NCBI RefSeq assembly: GCF_003917135.1 | Contig: NZ_RPDI01000022.1 | Coordinates: 1-55,306 of the forward strand | Direction of reading: 5' to 3' | Length of the DNA: 55,306 nt | Source: Leucobacter chromiireducens | GTDB lineage: Bacteria > Actinomycetota > Actinomycetes > Actinomycetales > Microbacteriaceae | Shown here: positions 41,826 through 49,846 of the stretch, piece after piece | Layout of the letters: each line of letters opens with the position of its first letter | Numbering within the stretch: position 1 is the stretch's first letter | Translations under genes and position numbers: made by a program | The notes under the pieces: generated by a model | Seen by the model: only the letters and a program-made list of their open reading frames with translations | What the model was told of the DNA's origin: nothing | Database searches by the model: none

Positions 41826-44800
41826 ATGAGACACCATCGAGCCCAACAGTCGCCACAACCGAGCCCGCAGCACCGCATGCGGCGCAGGCACTTCATTGGC
41901 AGCGTCTTCCGCGGGCGCGGGGCACCGCTCCGCGGCGGGGCAGCACTCCTCGCTGCGGTCGCGCTCCTGTTCCCCGCGTTCACCTCACCGGCGTTCGCTG
42001 AGGAGCTGGTACCTGCGCAGGATCCGGCGCTCACCGCGCAGGCGGCCCCGGCCCCCGAAGCCCCGGCAGAACCGGCCCCGGCAGCCGCGCCAGCGCCCGC
42101 GCCCGAGCCGGCCCCCGTCGCGGAGCCGGCGCCAGCGCCCGCACCGGAGCCGGCTCCGGCACCCGAACCGGTCCCGGTTCCCGAACCCGCGCCGGTTCCC
42201 GAACCCGCGCCCGCTCCGGAACCCGCGCCCGCCCCGGAGCCAGCTCCCGAGCCGCAGGCGGCGCCGGCACCGGCAGCCGAGCCGGCCCCCGCCCCGGAAC
42301 CCGCGGCGGATCCGGCTCCGACCCAGAGCGCCGCGAAAGCCTCGGCCCCCGAGGTGCAGACCCTCGGCAGCGGTGGGCCCAAGAAGGACAAGGTCACCCT
42401 CTGCCACGCGACGAAGTCGACGAAGAACCCCTGGGTGGTGATCACCATCGCGCCGGACGGCTCAGCCCACGGGCACGCGGGTGCGCACCACCAGGATGCG
42501 CGCGACATCATCCCGCCGTTCACATACACGGTGCGTGGCGAGACCCTGCAGTTCCCCGGACAGAACTGGGACGAGACCGGGCAGGCGATCTTCAACGCCG
42601 GCTGCTCGAACCCGCCGCCTCAGGTGGATCCCGCGCCGTCGGTGACGTTGACGCCGGGGGAGTGTGTTGCTGAGCAGGACTTCCCGCCGGTGACCGCGAT
42701 GTTCGCGAACCTGGTGTCGGGGCAGCCGTACAGCTACCGCGTGAACTCGGGCAGCGTGGAGACGTTCACCGCGAGCGGTGCGACGGAGAGCGTGTCGCTT
42801 GGGTCGATTGACAGCGAGAGCGTATCCATCGAGGTCTGGGGCACTGGTGAACGGGCCGCGACCGGGAAGGTGATGCAGTCGGTGCAGGTTGAGCGGTGTG
42901 CTCCTCCCGAGGACGTGAAGGTGACGCTGTGTCACGCGACCGAGTCGGACTCGAACCCGTGGAACAAGATCACCGTTGCTGCTGAGGCTGCGTACAACGG
43001 GCATCGGGGTGCGTCGCATCACGATGGTCGGGACATCATCCCGCCGTTCGAGGCGATGATCGCTGGTGAGATGGTCACGTTCGAGGGTCAGAACTGGGAC
43101 GAGGCTGGGCAGGCGATCTTCGAGAACGACTGCGAGCAGCTTCCGCCCGAGGTCGATCCCGATCCGATGGTGCAGCTCAGCACCGGTGAGTGCCCCGTCG
43201 CCGGCGGTTCCGCGCCCGTGACGATTGAACTCTCGGACCTCGTGGTCGGTGAGCCCTACTCCGTCGAGGTGGACGGTGTGGAGATCGCTGAGGCAAGCCC
43301 CATGGACTTCGTCGCAGATGCAACGACGCGCAGCATCACCGTCACCCCGAATGGCGAGGGCACGCTCCTCGTCATGGTGCAGGGCACCGGTGAGCACGCT
43401 GGCGACAGTGCAGAAGCCACGATCTCCGTGAGCGAGTGCCCGGAGCCCGAGGCCCCAGCGCTGCTGCTCGACGTTGAGCAGTGCATGGCGTTCGGGGACG
43501 GCCTGCCGGAGACGATCACCGCGGAGCTCAGCGAGCTGGTCGCCGGTGTCGACTACAGCGTGACGATCCAGTCCGGGAGCGCGACGCCGTACCTGAGTCG
43601 CACCGTGCAGGTGGAAACGGGCAGCACGCTCGACGTTCCGCTCACCATCTCGGGAGCCGGCACCTACACGGTGAAGGTGACCGTCGGTGAGGAATCGGTG
43701 GAGCAGGAGATCACCGTGACCCCCTGCCCGGCTGGCGCGTACGACCTGTCGCTCGTGAAGACCGCGAGCGTCGGCGAGGATGGAGCGGTCGCCGAACTCG
43801 GTGACACCATCCGCTACACGCTCGCCGTGACGAACGCCGGCCCGGACGCCGCGTTCAAGCCGGTCGTGACCGACGAGGTGCCAGCAGGCCTCACGCCGGT
43901 CGCTGGCTCGGAGAGCGCGAGTGGCGGCTGGGTCGTGGCGATCGCTGGCAACACCGTGACCGCCAGCTACGACGGGGCCTTCGAGGGAGAGGCAACCATC
44001 TCCTTCGACGTGACGGTCACCGCGACGCCGGCGAGCGGCTCGGTGACGAACGAGGCCTGCGTCGCAGCCGACGGACCGGCTGAGCCCGAACCGTCGCCTG
44101 AACGCGCGGCTGGCGATACCACCCCGACGCTCGCGGTCCTCACGGGTGAGGAGCAGCCGGGCGGCGGCGATACGAACGCCGAGAACGACTGCGGCTCCGT
44201 GACCACAGAGGTCCGCGCGGTCTCCGTTGCGGGCAGCGCGGTCTGCATCAACGACACCCCCTGGTTCACCTACAACATCACGCCGAGCGGCACCGCGGAC
44301 ACCGCGACGCTGCCGATCGTGATGATCTGGTGGACGCCTGAGGCGTTCGCGAACCGGGACGCGTCGATCTCCGCGGGTGATCCCGCAGCGATCCTCGCGG
44401 ACGGTGCCTCACAGGTCGATCCGATCGCCTACCCGGCCGGCTGGCAGAGCGGCGACGCGGTGACCGGCCAGATGCTGTGGCCGGGAGCCTCGGTCGATGC
44501 ACAGGGCAACCCGACCGGGTGGCCGGGCTGGACCCTCGGCAGCGATGGCGTGTGGTTCCTTGACCCGAGCGCTCCGCACTACGACCTCCGCGCGGAGGCG
44601 ATCGTGGAGATCCGGATCAATCCGACCGCCAACCAGGCAACCGTCTACCCGCCGGCCACGCCGAACTGCGCGGCGCAGCCGCCGCAGCCCCCGGTGACGC
44701 CGGAGCCCCCGGCACCGCCCACCACCCCGGGTGGCGTGGTCCCGGGTGTCGCCCCAGCGCCGATCCCCGCGGCAATGACGCCGGTGCACCAGGAGCTCGC

Positions 44801-44915
44801 GAAGACCGGTGCTCCCGCGAACGGCTCGGAGCGGCTCGGTGCGGTCGGCCTGGCACTCATCGCCGGTGCGACGCTCGTCTGGAGTCTCAGCAGGCGGCGC
44901 CGCAGCGCCCACTAG
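41826..44915 (+). CDS. Large LAxTG-anchored cell-surface protein with repeated modules
   Basis: 1029 residues from the ATG at 41826; a GTG 13 codons upstream lies in the leader hairpin. A signal peptide ends about AFA58. A Pro/Ala/Glu-rich spacer (about 65-165) follows. Two copies of a CHAT-type module start near 189 and 365 (KVTLCHAT, NPW, GH.GA.H, DIIPPF, GQNWDE.GQAIF). Three Ig-like units follow the pattern GECV...VSGQPYSYRV, and a DUF11 domain lies near 638-740 (DLSLVKTASVGEDGAVAELG). The C-terminus has LAKTGA, a hydrophobic helix and SRRRRSAH, a sortase E-type signal (LAxTG). It is probably an adhesin or cell-wall stalk; ligand unknown. The part around 42640-43140 uses more T- and G-ending codons. 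Confidence 0.88.
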   Translation: MRHHRAQQSPQPSPQHRMRRRHFIGSVFRGRGAPLRGGAALLAAVALLFPAFTSPAFAEELVPAQDPALTAQAAPAPEAPAEPAPAAAPAPAPEPAPVAEPAPAPAPEPAPAPEPVPVPEPAPVPEPAPAPEPAPAPEPAPEPQAAPAPAAEPAPAPEPAADPAPTQSAAKASAPEVQTLGSGGPKKDKVTLCHATKSTKNPWVVITIAPDGSAHGHAGAHHQDARDIIPPFTYTVRGETLQFPGQNWDETGQAIFNAGCSNPPPQVDPAPSVTLTPGECVAEQDFPPVTAMFANLVSGQPYSYRVNSGSVETFTASGATESVSLGSIDSESVSIEVWGTGERAATGKVMQSVQVERCAPPEDVKVTLCHATESDSNPWNKITVAAEAAYNGHRGASHHDGRDIIPPFEAMIAGEMVTFEGQNWDEAGQAIFENDCEQLPPEVDPDPMVQLSTGECPVAGGSAPVTIELSDLVVGEPYSVEVDGVEIAEASPMDFVADATTRSITVTPNGEGTLLVMVQGTGEHAGDSAEATISVSECPEPEAPALLLDVEQCMAFGDGLPETITAELSELVAGVDYSVTIQSGSATPYLSRTVQVETGSTLDVPLTISGAGTYTVKVTVGEESVEQEITVTPCPAGAYDLSLVKTASVGEDGAVAELGDTIRYTLAVTNAGPDAAFKPVVTDEVPAGLTPVAGSESASGGWVVAIAGNTVTASYDGAFEGEATISFDVTVTATPASGSVTNEACVAADGPAEPEPSPERAAGDTTPTLAVLTGEEQPGGGDTNAENDCGSVTTEVRAVSVAGSAVCINDTPWFTYNITPSGTADTATLPIVMIWWTPEAFANRDASISAGDPAAILADGASQVDPIAYPAGWQSGDAVTGQMLWPGASVDAQGNPTGWPGWTLGSDGVWFLDPSAPHYDLRAEAIVEIRINPTANQATVYPPATPNCAAQPPQPPVTPEPPAPPTTPGGVVPGVAPAPIPAAMTPVHQELAKTGAPANGSERLGAVGLALIAGATLVWSLSRRRRSAH

Positions 44916-44930
44916 GGAGGAGGAGTTGAT

Positions 44931-44966
44931 CGCGGCCCCGCGGGCGTATCGCCCCGCGGGGCCGCG
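44931..44966 (+). terminator. Hairpin terminator after the surface-protein gene
   Basis: CGCGGCCCCGCGGG (44931-44944) pairs perfectly with 44953-44966 around an 8-nt loop. The downstream T-tract is poor (TCTGTTCT). The remaining stretch to 45096 shows nothing coding that I can support. Confidence 0.7.
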
Positions 44967-45096
44967 GTCTGTTCTGGGGGAGTTGCCCCATCAGTTTTCC
45001 GTGATCCCCACGGCGTTTCGCGAAGCCGGGGTGCGGGTGTACGCTGAGTGCAGGCGGGTGCGACACGCCAGGGATGCAGTGTTTTGGGTCCCTGAT

Positions 45097-45126
45097 TTGC
45101 GCGCCCGGACTGAATCAGCATAGTAT
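45097..45126 (+). promoter_or_regulatory. Promoter of the tRNA cluster
   Basis: TTGCGC (45097-45102) and TAGTAT (45121-45126) are separated by 18 nt, about 38 nt before tRNA-Glu. Confidence 0.6.
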
Positions 45127-45163
45127 TTCATCTCGGTAGCAAGCGGAAAGAAAAAGCCGCTTC

Positions 45164-45236
45164 GGCCCCATCGTTTAGCGGCCTAGGACACCGCCCTTTC
45201 ACGGCGGCAGCACGGGTTCGAATCCCGTTGGGGTCA
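45164..45236 (+). tRNA. tRNA-Glu (anticodon TTC)
   Basis: Cloverleaf with acceptor GGCCCCA/TGGGGTC, anticodon stem CCGCC/GGCGG and loop CTTTCAC (anticodon at 45198-45200). The T-arm has GGTTCGAATCC. The CCA end is not encoded. Confidence 0.95.
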
Positions 45237-45268
45237 CTGAAACCGAATATAATTGAATAACACACTAT

Positions 45269-45345
45269 GGCCCTGTAGCGCAGTTGGTTAGCGCGCCGCC
45301 CTGTCACGGCGGAGGTCGCGGGTTCAAGTCCCGTCAGGGTCGCCA
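45269..45345 (+). tRNA. tRNA-Asp (anticodon GTC)
   Basis: Acceptor GGCCCTG/CAGGGTC with discriminator G and an encoded CCA. Anticodon stem CCGCC/GGCGG, loop CTGTCAC (anticodon at 45303-45305), T-arm GGTTCAAGTCC. It lies 32 nt after tRNA-Glu. Confidence 0.95.
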
Positions 45346-45408
45346 GGTGGAGAAGCCCTTCCTCGGAAGGGTTTCTTCGTCTCAGGCGGTCACCCAGTGT
45401 GAGTGCCT

Positions 45409-45481
45409 GGCTCTGTAGCTCAGTTGGTAGAGCGTTCGACTGAAAATCGAAAGGTCACCGGATCGATGCCGGTCGGAGCCA
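45409..45481 (+). tRNA. tRNA-Phe (anticodon GAA)
   Basis: Acceptor GGCTCTG/CGGAGCC with one G-T pair, anticodon stem TTCGA/TCGAA and loop CTGAAAA (anticodon at 45442-45444). CCA is not encoded. The anticodon arm has a partial second copy at 45593-45614, on the side of the integrase, so this gene is the probable integration target of the phage element. Confidence 0.95.
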
Positions 45482-45504
45482 CGAAGGAACATTACACCTT
45501 CACC

Positions 45505-45542
45505 GAACCCCCGCGTAGCTTCTACATCGCGGGGGTTCTTTT
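45505..45542 (+). terminator. Terminator of the tRNA cluster
   Basis: GAACCCCCGCG (45505-45515) pairs with CGCGGGGGTTC (45528-45538), followed by TTTTATT. Confidence 0.85.
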
Positions 45543-45592
45543 ATTGTGGCTGACCGGGTGTTTTGCATCTTGGCATTGAGCGACCGACGGGG

Positions 45593-45614
45593 GTTCAGTG
45601 CAAAATCGAAAGGT
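45593..45614. repeat. Partial copy of the tRNA-Phe anticodon arm, att-like
   Basis: Aligned with the tRNA-Phe anticodon arm (45434-45455), 17 of 22 positions are identical, including an unbroken 13-mer AAAATCGAAAGGT (45443-45455 and 45602-45614). It lies 159 bp from the tRNA copy and 47 bp from the integrase stop. It may be an att core left by this or an earlier integration. The far-side att site lies outside the window, so the true att core cannot be fixed. Confidence 0.45.
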
Positions 45615-45660
45615 TGCTCCCAGGTCTATCAGTCGGGAACCCCGCACAAACCCCGCACAT

Positions 45661-46806
45661 TCAAAACAAGCCGTTGAGCCCTTTCTGCATGGTCTCGGCG
45701 GCTTTCTTGCTTCCCGTCTGCTTCGCCATGTAGATGTCCTGCGTGATTGAGGGGTTCGCCTGGCCCAGGTACTCGGCAATGTCGCGAGCAGAAAGGCCGG
45801 CTGCGTCGAGCATCGTTGCGACCGTCTTGCGGAAACTGTGGGTTGATAGCTCGGGGTAGCCTAGATCATCTCGGCGATCACGGATCTCACGCTGTGTATT
45901 GGACGGGTCTCGCAGCTTCATGAGAGGCGTTGGGAAGAGCAATGCGGTCTGACCCTCAAGTCGGTTGCGTCGACGCTCCAGAAGCTTCACTGTGGACTTT
46001 GGGAGTGGAGTGGTGCGCGCTGAAGCTGCCGTTTTAGGGAACAGCTGCCGCTGCATGCCGATCTTTGGGAGACGCTTCGCGATTGCATCCACAGTCGCCG
46101 TACCGGCTTTGAAATCGACCGACGAGACCTCGAGCGCGCACGCCTCGGCGACGCGCCACCCTGTGGACAGCATGAACTCGATCAGCTCCACCGTGTCCCA
46201 CTCTTTCAGGAGGGCATCATTTTGCACCTTGGAGATGAAGCCAGGAAGCTCAGCGAGAGGGATTGCCTCGCTCCCCTTCTTCTTGCGATGCGAGATTCGC
46301 TCCAGCTCGCGCACAGGATTGCGCGAAATCGCGCCGTTGCGTACCGCGAGGCCCATCATGCCGCTCAGTGAGGAGCGGCAATTCTTCGCAGCGCCCGGAC
46401 CGTTCTCTTTCTCGATGCGAGTCAGGAACTTTTGCAGCCGCTCAGGAGTGGCCTCGGCGACGGACATGTCACCGATTTCTTTGCCAATGTGCGCGTTCAC
46501 TGCGTAGCCGTAGGTCTCGAGCGTGCCCTCTGACCGGCCTGCGTCACGTTTGGCGGCCAAGAACAATTGCCCCAGTGCGCGAAGTGTTGTGGTGGGCCTT
46601 AGCTCGCCGCCGCGATCCGCTTCAATTGTTGTGAGAGCTGTCTTGAGAGCGTGCTCCGCTTTGCTCTTGGAGCTGCTGAACCGCTCGACCTGACGCAACT
46701 TACCGTCGCTGAATCGGTAGCGGGTTCGAGCTCGGACCTTCCCTGGCGCGATCTCGTCGACCTTGATGACACCGTGGGTGCCGATCGGGTTACGTGGTCT
46801 GGACAT
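45661..46806 (-). CDS. int: Phage tyrosine recombinase (integrase)
   Basis: 381 residues from the ATG at 46806; upstream in-frame sequence overlaps the HTH gene in another frame. An N-terminal arm-type DNA-binding part (1-70), a SAM-like core-binding domain (about 75-170, YGYAVNAHIGKEIGDMSVAE) and the catalytic domain are visible. Catalytic residues are Arg218 (LSTGWRVAEA), His323-xx-Arg326 (HSFRKT) and Tyr359 (QDIYM). The second His position, usually LGH, is Gln349 (YLGQAN). It integrates and, with an excisionase, excises the element at tRNA-Phe. It overlaps the upstream gene by 17 nt. Confidence 0.95.
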   Translation of the reverse strand: MSRPRNPIGTHGVIKVDEIAPGKVRARTRYRFSDGKLRQVERFSSSKSKAEHALKTALTTIEADRGGELRPTTTLRALGQLFLAAKRDAGRSEGTLETYGYAVNAHIGKEIGDMSVAEATPERLQKFLTRIEKENGPGAAKNCRSSLSGMMGLAVRNGAISRNPVRELERISHRKKKGSEAIPLAELPGFISKVQNDALLKEWDTVELIEFMLSTGWRVAEACALEVSSVDFKAGTATVDAIAKRLPKIGMQRQLFPKTAASARTTPLPKSTVKLLERRRNRLEGQTALLFPTPLMKLRDPSNTQREIRDRRDDLGYPELSTHSFRKTVATMLDAAGLSARDIAEYLGQANPSITQDIYMAKQTGSKKAAETMQKGLNGLF

Positions 46807-47365
46807 CTTCGATATGCCCTCTCTCCTTCGCGAGGCGAACCCAGTGGGAGGCCGTGCTCGTAGGTAGTTTGAACGTGTCTTCCACGAGCTTGGTGGATTT
46901 GCGTCCACGGCTCTGGCCGTACTCAAAGATGATCGCAACGAGTTCCAAGGTCTCTGGATCTGGTTTTAGTCGACCTTCCGTTGTGAGGCGATTCTGGATG
47001 AGTTGAAACACACTTTGCACGCTCCCGTACTTCGTCTCTGAGTCCAGTCGGACCGTTTGGTCAATGACCCCCTCGATAATGCGAGCGAGTGGCACCTTGC
47101 GTACAGATGCGCCCGTGATGGGCTCGCCGTCCTCGAATCGCCTGAATGCAACAAATCCGGCTTCGTAAGTCTTGCTCTGCGCATTCCAGTGAAGCGTGAA
47201 TTCCGTTCGGTGGGGGAAGTCATCCGCACCAGGACCGTAGGAAACCATGAGCTTTGCTGGGGCAGAAATGTTCTTTGTGATCTGAATTCGGTCAAATGCA
47301 TCAGTGGATACCTGGGCTAGAGAAGGTGTCCTGCTGGCCGGGGTGTCTAGTTCATCGCGCCTCAT
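46790..47365 (-). CDS. Phage protein with C-terminal helix-turn-helix
   Basis: 191 residues from the ATG at 47365; a GTG at 47383 would add six. Neither has a clear ribosome binding site. Residues near the C-terminus, GRKSTKLVEDTFKLPTSTAS followed by HWVRLAKERGH, look like a winged or simple HTH. The N-terminal 100 residues form an unrecognised beta-rich domain (FTLHWNAQSKTYEAGFVAFR). It is co-transcribed with and overlaps the integrase, and is divergent from the excisionase, so it may be a lysogeny-control or integration-accessory protein. Function unproven. Confidence 0.65.
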   Translation of the reverse strand: MRRDELDTPASRTPSLAQVSTDAFDRIQITKNISAPAKLMVSYGPGADDFPHRTEFTLHWNAQSKTYEAGFVAFRRFEDGEPITGASVRKVPLARIIEGVIDQTVRLDSETKYGSVQSVFQLIQNRLTTEGRLKPDPETLELVAIIFEYGQSRGRKSTKLVEDTFKLPTSTASHWVRLAKERGHIEDVQTT

Positions 47366-47481
47366 GATTACCCAGTAAAGCACAACACGCTAATTGGTGG
47401 ATCTTGCAAAGTTATCCAAGCTCCGGTAGAACTGTATTAATGCATCGTGCAGAACCCATCAAATCGCAGAAGGAGTACAAG

Positions 47482-47688
47482 ATGTCCACGACAGAAACAG
47501 CAGCAGAGAGAAGGGCACTCCTTGACGTTCATGCCCTGTCTGCTCAAATCGGGATGACCACCAGCACTATCTACAGGAAGCGATCAATGGGGGAGTCGCT
47601 GCCGAAGGCACTAAAAATTGGAGGTTTGGTGCGGTGGCGACAGGGTGATGTGGATTCCTGGCTGGATCAGCAGATGGAGGACGCGTAA
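47482..47688 (+). CDS. Excisionase / AlpA-like HTH protein
   Basis: 68 residues from the ATG at 47482, behind GAAGGAG. A MerR-type short HTH covers nearly the whole protein: LDVHALSAQIGMTTSTIYRK, then SLPKALKIGGLVRWRQGDVD and SWLDQQ. Proteins of this form bend att DNA during excision or act as satellite-element activators (AlpA). First gene of the rightward early operon and divergent from the integrase module. Confidence 0.87.
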   Translation: MSTTETAAERRALLDVHALSAQIGMTTSTIYRKRSMGESLPKALKIGGLVRWRQGDVDSWLDQQMEDA

Positions 47689-48116
47689 TGGCTCTGCCAT
47701 TGGGGACAGCAGTTGCAAATTTTGCCGTTAATCCTGATCACAGGACAGGCAGTCAGAAGGAAGCTGAAGTCGAGGCTGCCAACGCGGCAAGGCGTCGGCA
47801 CTACGACCGAGCAGGTCAGCTTCCATCAGCGCAGACTTACCGCGATCCCGTTCAGGACGAAGTCTTCCGAAACATGATGAACGGCCGCCGCAAGATGAAG
47901 ATCACCACGACTGATGAGAACGGCATCAACACGACCGTGTTCTTCGACGAAGCGGCATCGCTCGAACTCATTGACTACATGGCTGCAGCCATGAGCATCA
48001 AGGAGACCCGGAGCCGCAAAGGCTTCCGAGCTTCCCTAAGCAGCAACAACCCCGCTATTGGATCTAACGCCAATCAGGCCAGTAGCGGGGTCCACATCGA
48101 AAACACATTTCACTAG
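47688..48116 (+). CDS. Hypothetical phage protein, 142 residues
   Basis: Start overlaps the excisionase stop (TAATG). No family recognised. The N-terminal half is polar and rich in Ala/Arg/Glu (KEAEVEAANAARRRHYDRAG) and may be helical. The second half has a small beta segment, KMKITTTDENGINTTVFFDE. No signal peptide or membrane segment. Tight coupling and consistent codon use argue for a real early gene. Confidence 0.6.
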   Translation: MALPLGTAVANFAVNPDHRTGSQKEAEVEAANAARRRHYDRAGQLPSAQTYRDPVQDEVFRNMMNGRRKMKITTTDENGINTTVFFDEAASLELIDYMAAAMSIKETRSRKGFRASLSSNNPAIGSNANQASSGVHIENTFH

Positions 48117-48128
48117 GAGGCATTTTCT

Positions 48129-48353
48129 ATGTCAGTAGCTATTCTCTCGCATGATCGCGAGAACACCAACACCGCCTTCAATACGGAGATCCAAGTCGGC
48201 AGTCTCACTGTCATGGTCGAAAGCCAGAGCGTGAGGACCATCACGCCAATCGGGACGCTCACCTTCACTCCCGAACAAGCTTGCACGTATGCTGCGGCGC
48301 TCCAGGCCGTCGCTGTGCACGTCATGGAGCAGAATGAGGAGGTGGCAGCATGA
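48129..48353 (+). CDS. Hypothetical phage protein, 74 residues
   Basis: Preceded by CACTAGGAGGCATT, a strong ribosome binding site. Mostly beta-strand prediction (IQVGSLTVMVESQSVRTITP) with a C-terminal helix TPEQACTYAAALQAVAVHVM. No family recognised. It overlaps the next start by 4 nt. Confidence 0.6.
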   Translation: MSVAILSHDRENTNTAFNTEIQVGSLTVMVESQSVRTITPIGTLTFTPEQACTYAAALQAVAVHVMEQNEEVAA

Positions 48354-48892
48354 GCATCTCGTCGCTGACTGTTGAGAAGCTGAACTACCTCATCGCGAAG
48401 AGTGGCCACTCGCACCAGACGCTCGCGGTCGTCGCAGAAATCCCGCTCCCTACCCTTGTGCGAAAGCTCAACGGTGAGGGCGACTTCACGGTCGGGGAGC
48501 TTGCCGGCATCACTCGCGCGCTCGGGACAACAATGTCCGCTCTTTTCGCTCCGGGAACGATCAAAGAGGACAAGCCCTGCACCGTGCCGGCGTGTGTTCG
48601 TAGCACGCACAAGTACGAGAACGGGTACCGCGTTGATTACTGCCGCCTCGCCCGCATTGAGGACGAAGGTTTCAACGTGAACGGCCACCTCGACGAAAAA
48701 GACGAGTGGGCGGCATGGGTAGATCCCGACGACATTGCCGACGGGTGGGCAGGGGTCGCTCAGGTGCGGAAGCTTCTGACGGCGTTTGAACAGATGCAGA
48801 GGGCCTGCGATGCGCTGAACGGCCATGCCATCGAACGCCGCACCGCGCCTGGCCAGCCTGCGGCTGAGGAGCTGCAAGGGGTGGGGCTGTGA
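48350..48892 (+). CDS. XRE-type HTH protein with a C-terminal domain of unknown function
   Basis: 180 residues. The N-terminal 65 residues are a Cro/CI-like HTH: VEKLNYLIAKSGHSHQTLAV, VAEIPLPTLVRKLNGEGDFT, VGELAGITRALGTTMSALFA. After residue 75 a domain with two Cys (CTVPACVRSTHKYENGYRVD, then YCRL) follows, with a helical tail from 130. The Cys/His pattern might bind a metal. In early phage operons such proteins regulate transcription. Both ends overlap neighbours by 4 nt. Confidence 0.72.
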   Translation: MSISSLTVEKLNYLIAKSGHSHQTLAVVAEIPLPTLVRKLNGEGDFTVGELAGITRALGTTMSALFAPGTIKEDKPCTVPACVRSTHKYENGYRVDYCRLARIEDEGFNVNGHLDEKDEWAAWVDPDDIADGWAGVAQVRKLLTAFEQMQRACDALNGHAIERRTAPGQPAAEELQGVGL

Positions 48893-49407
48893 CTGAAATG
48901 TCGACAGACGGGATCGTCAACAAAGACCTCAGCCACTCAGCCTCTTTCACGCCACCTGGAGACAGCAGCATGACCATCAACCAGACCACCCCCGCGTCCT
49001 CCCCGCTTGACACGTTGAAAGCGCTCGCGCTCCGAAACATCGAACAGCTTGAGTACGTCCTTGACCAGCTCGGCGGTGGCAGCGCCGATGTCCCTGAAAC
49101 TCTGCTCGAGTTCATTGACTTGATGCGCGACGCACAGTACCGAGCCCTCGGTGAACACGTCCCAGTTGCCAAACACCCTGAGTGGGACCACCTGCACCTC
49201 CTCTCCGACGAGGCATACACGTACGACGATGGCAGTTCAGTCCGGGGCGCCTTCGAAACCAGGGGCGTGATCTCAACCCACTACCCCCGCTACGACGGTA
49301 CCTACGAAGAGGCACACGCGCGCCACCTGGAAGCTGTTCGCGAGTTCCACACGCCTCCACTGCGGGCACTGGACAAGCAGGGCCATGATGGCCCGCAGGC
49401 AGGTTAG
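48889..49407 (+). CDS. Hypothetical phage protein, 172 residues
   Basis: The GTG at 48889 overlaps the previous stop (GTGA). An internal ATG at 48970 behind CTGGAGA is an alternative giving 145 residues, and recognisable secondary structure begins only after that point: a long helix LDTLKALALRNIEQLEYVLD and an acidic middle part. No family recognised. Confidence 0.55.
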   Translation: MTEMSTDGIVNKDLSHSASFTPPGDSSMTINQTTPASSPLDTLKALALRNIEQLEYVLDQLGGGSADVPETLLEFIDLMRDAQYRALGEHVPVAKHPEWDHLHLLSDEAYTYDDGSSVRGAFETRGVISTHYPRYDGTYEEAHARHLEAVREFHTPPLRALDKQGHDGPQAG

Positions 49408-49846
49408 CGCAGCCGCCGAACACACCCTCACACACTGGCTCGACCAGGTCTCACAGGGGCAGCTCCCACTCCAGGAGCTGCCCCTGTGTGTCTCCGCATG
49501 GTTCCATGCGGGTGAAGCAGCAGGGCGTGTATCTCGGCAACCAGAAATCGACCAGCTCAACCATCTTCTCGACGTGTACTGGGCGCGCGCGTTCCTCACC
49601 AACGACGAACGCCGCGAACGCATCCTGCAACGCCTCGACCGAGGACTCACCAACGCCACCGAGGAGCAGTGGCAACAGATCGAACACGACCTCGCGGCGA
49701 TCACACGATCGCGACAAGTCGGGGTAATTGGGGCCGGGCTTGAACCGGCAGAACGGAGGCAGGAATGCCCGCAGGCGAAGAAAGATTCTGGGCCGCACGG
49801 CCTGAGCTCGCCGCGATCAAACAGTGGGCACAGGCGCGCCGCGTAG
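49385..49846 (+). CDS. Hypothetical phage protein, 153 residues, overlapping its neighbours
   Basis: Starts 23 nt inside the preceding gene and ends 82 nt inside the replication gene. The helical body TLTHWLDQVSQGQLPLQELP, LDVYWARAFLTNDERRERIL, ATEEQWQQIEHDLAAITRS looks real, but the last 30 residues (polar, Ser/Pro/Arg-rich) are encoded entirely in the overlap and may simply be read-through to the first stop. No family recognised. Confidence 0.55.
   Translation: MMARRQVSAAAEHTLTHWLDQVSQGQLPLQELPLCVSAWFHAGEAAGRVSRQPEIDQLNHLLDVYWARAFLTNDERRERILQRLDRGLTNATEEQWQQIEHDLAAITRSRQVGVIGAGLEPAERRQECPQAKKDSGPHGLSSPRSNSGHRRAA

Noticed and set aside
42040-42340. Tandem DNA repeat array
   Set aside because: The repeats encode the Pro/Ala/Glu-rich spacer of the surface protein, so they are coding low complexity rather than an intergenic repeat.
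45593-45614. A fourth tRNA gene
   Set aside because: Only the anticodon-arm region is matched; no acceptor, D- or T-arm can be formed.
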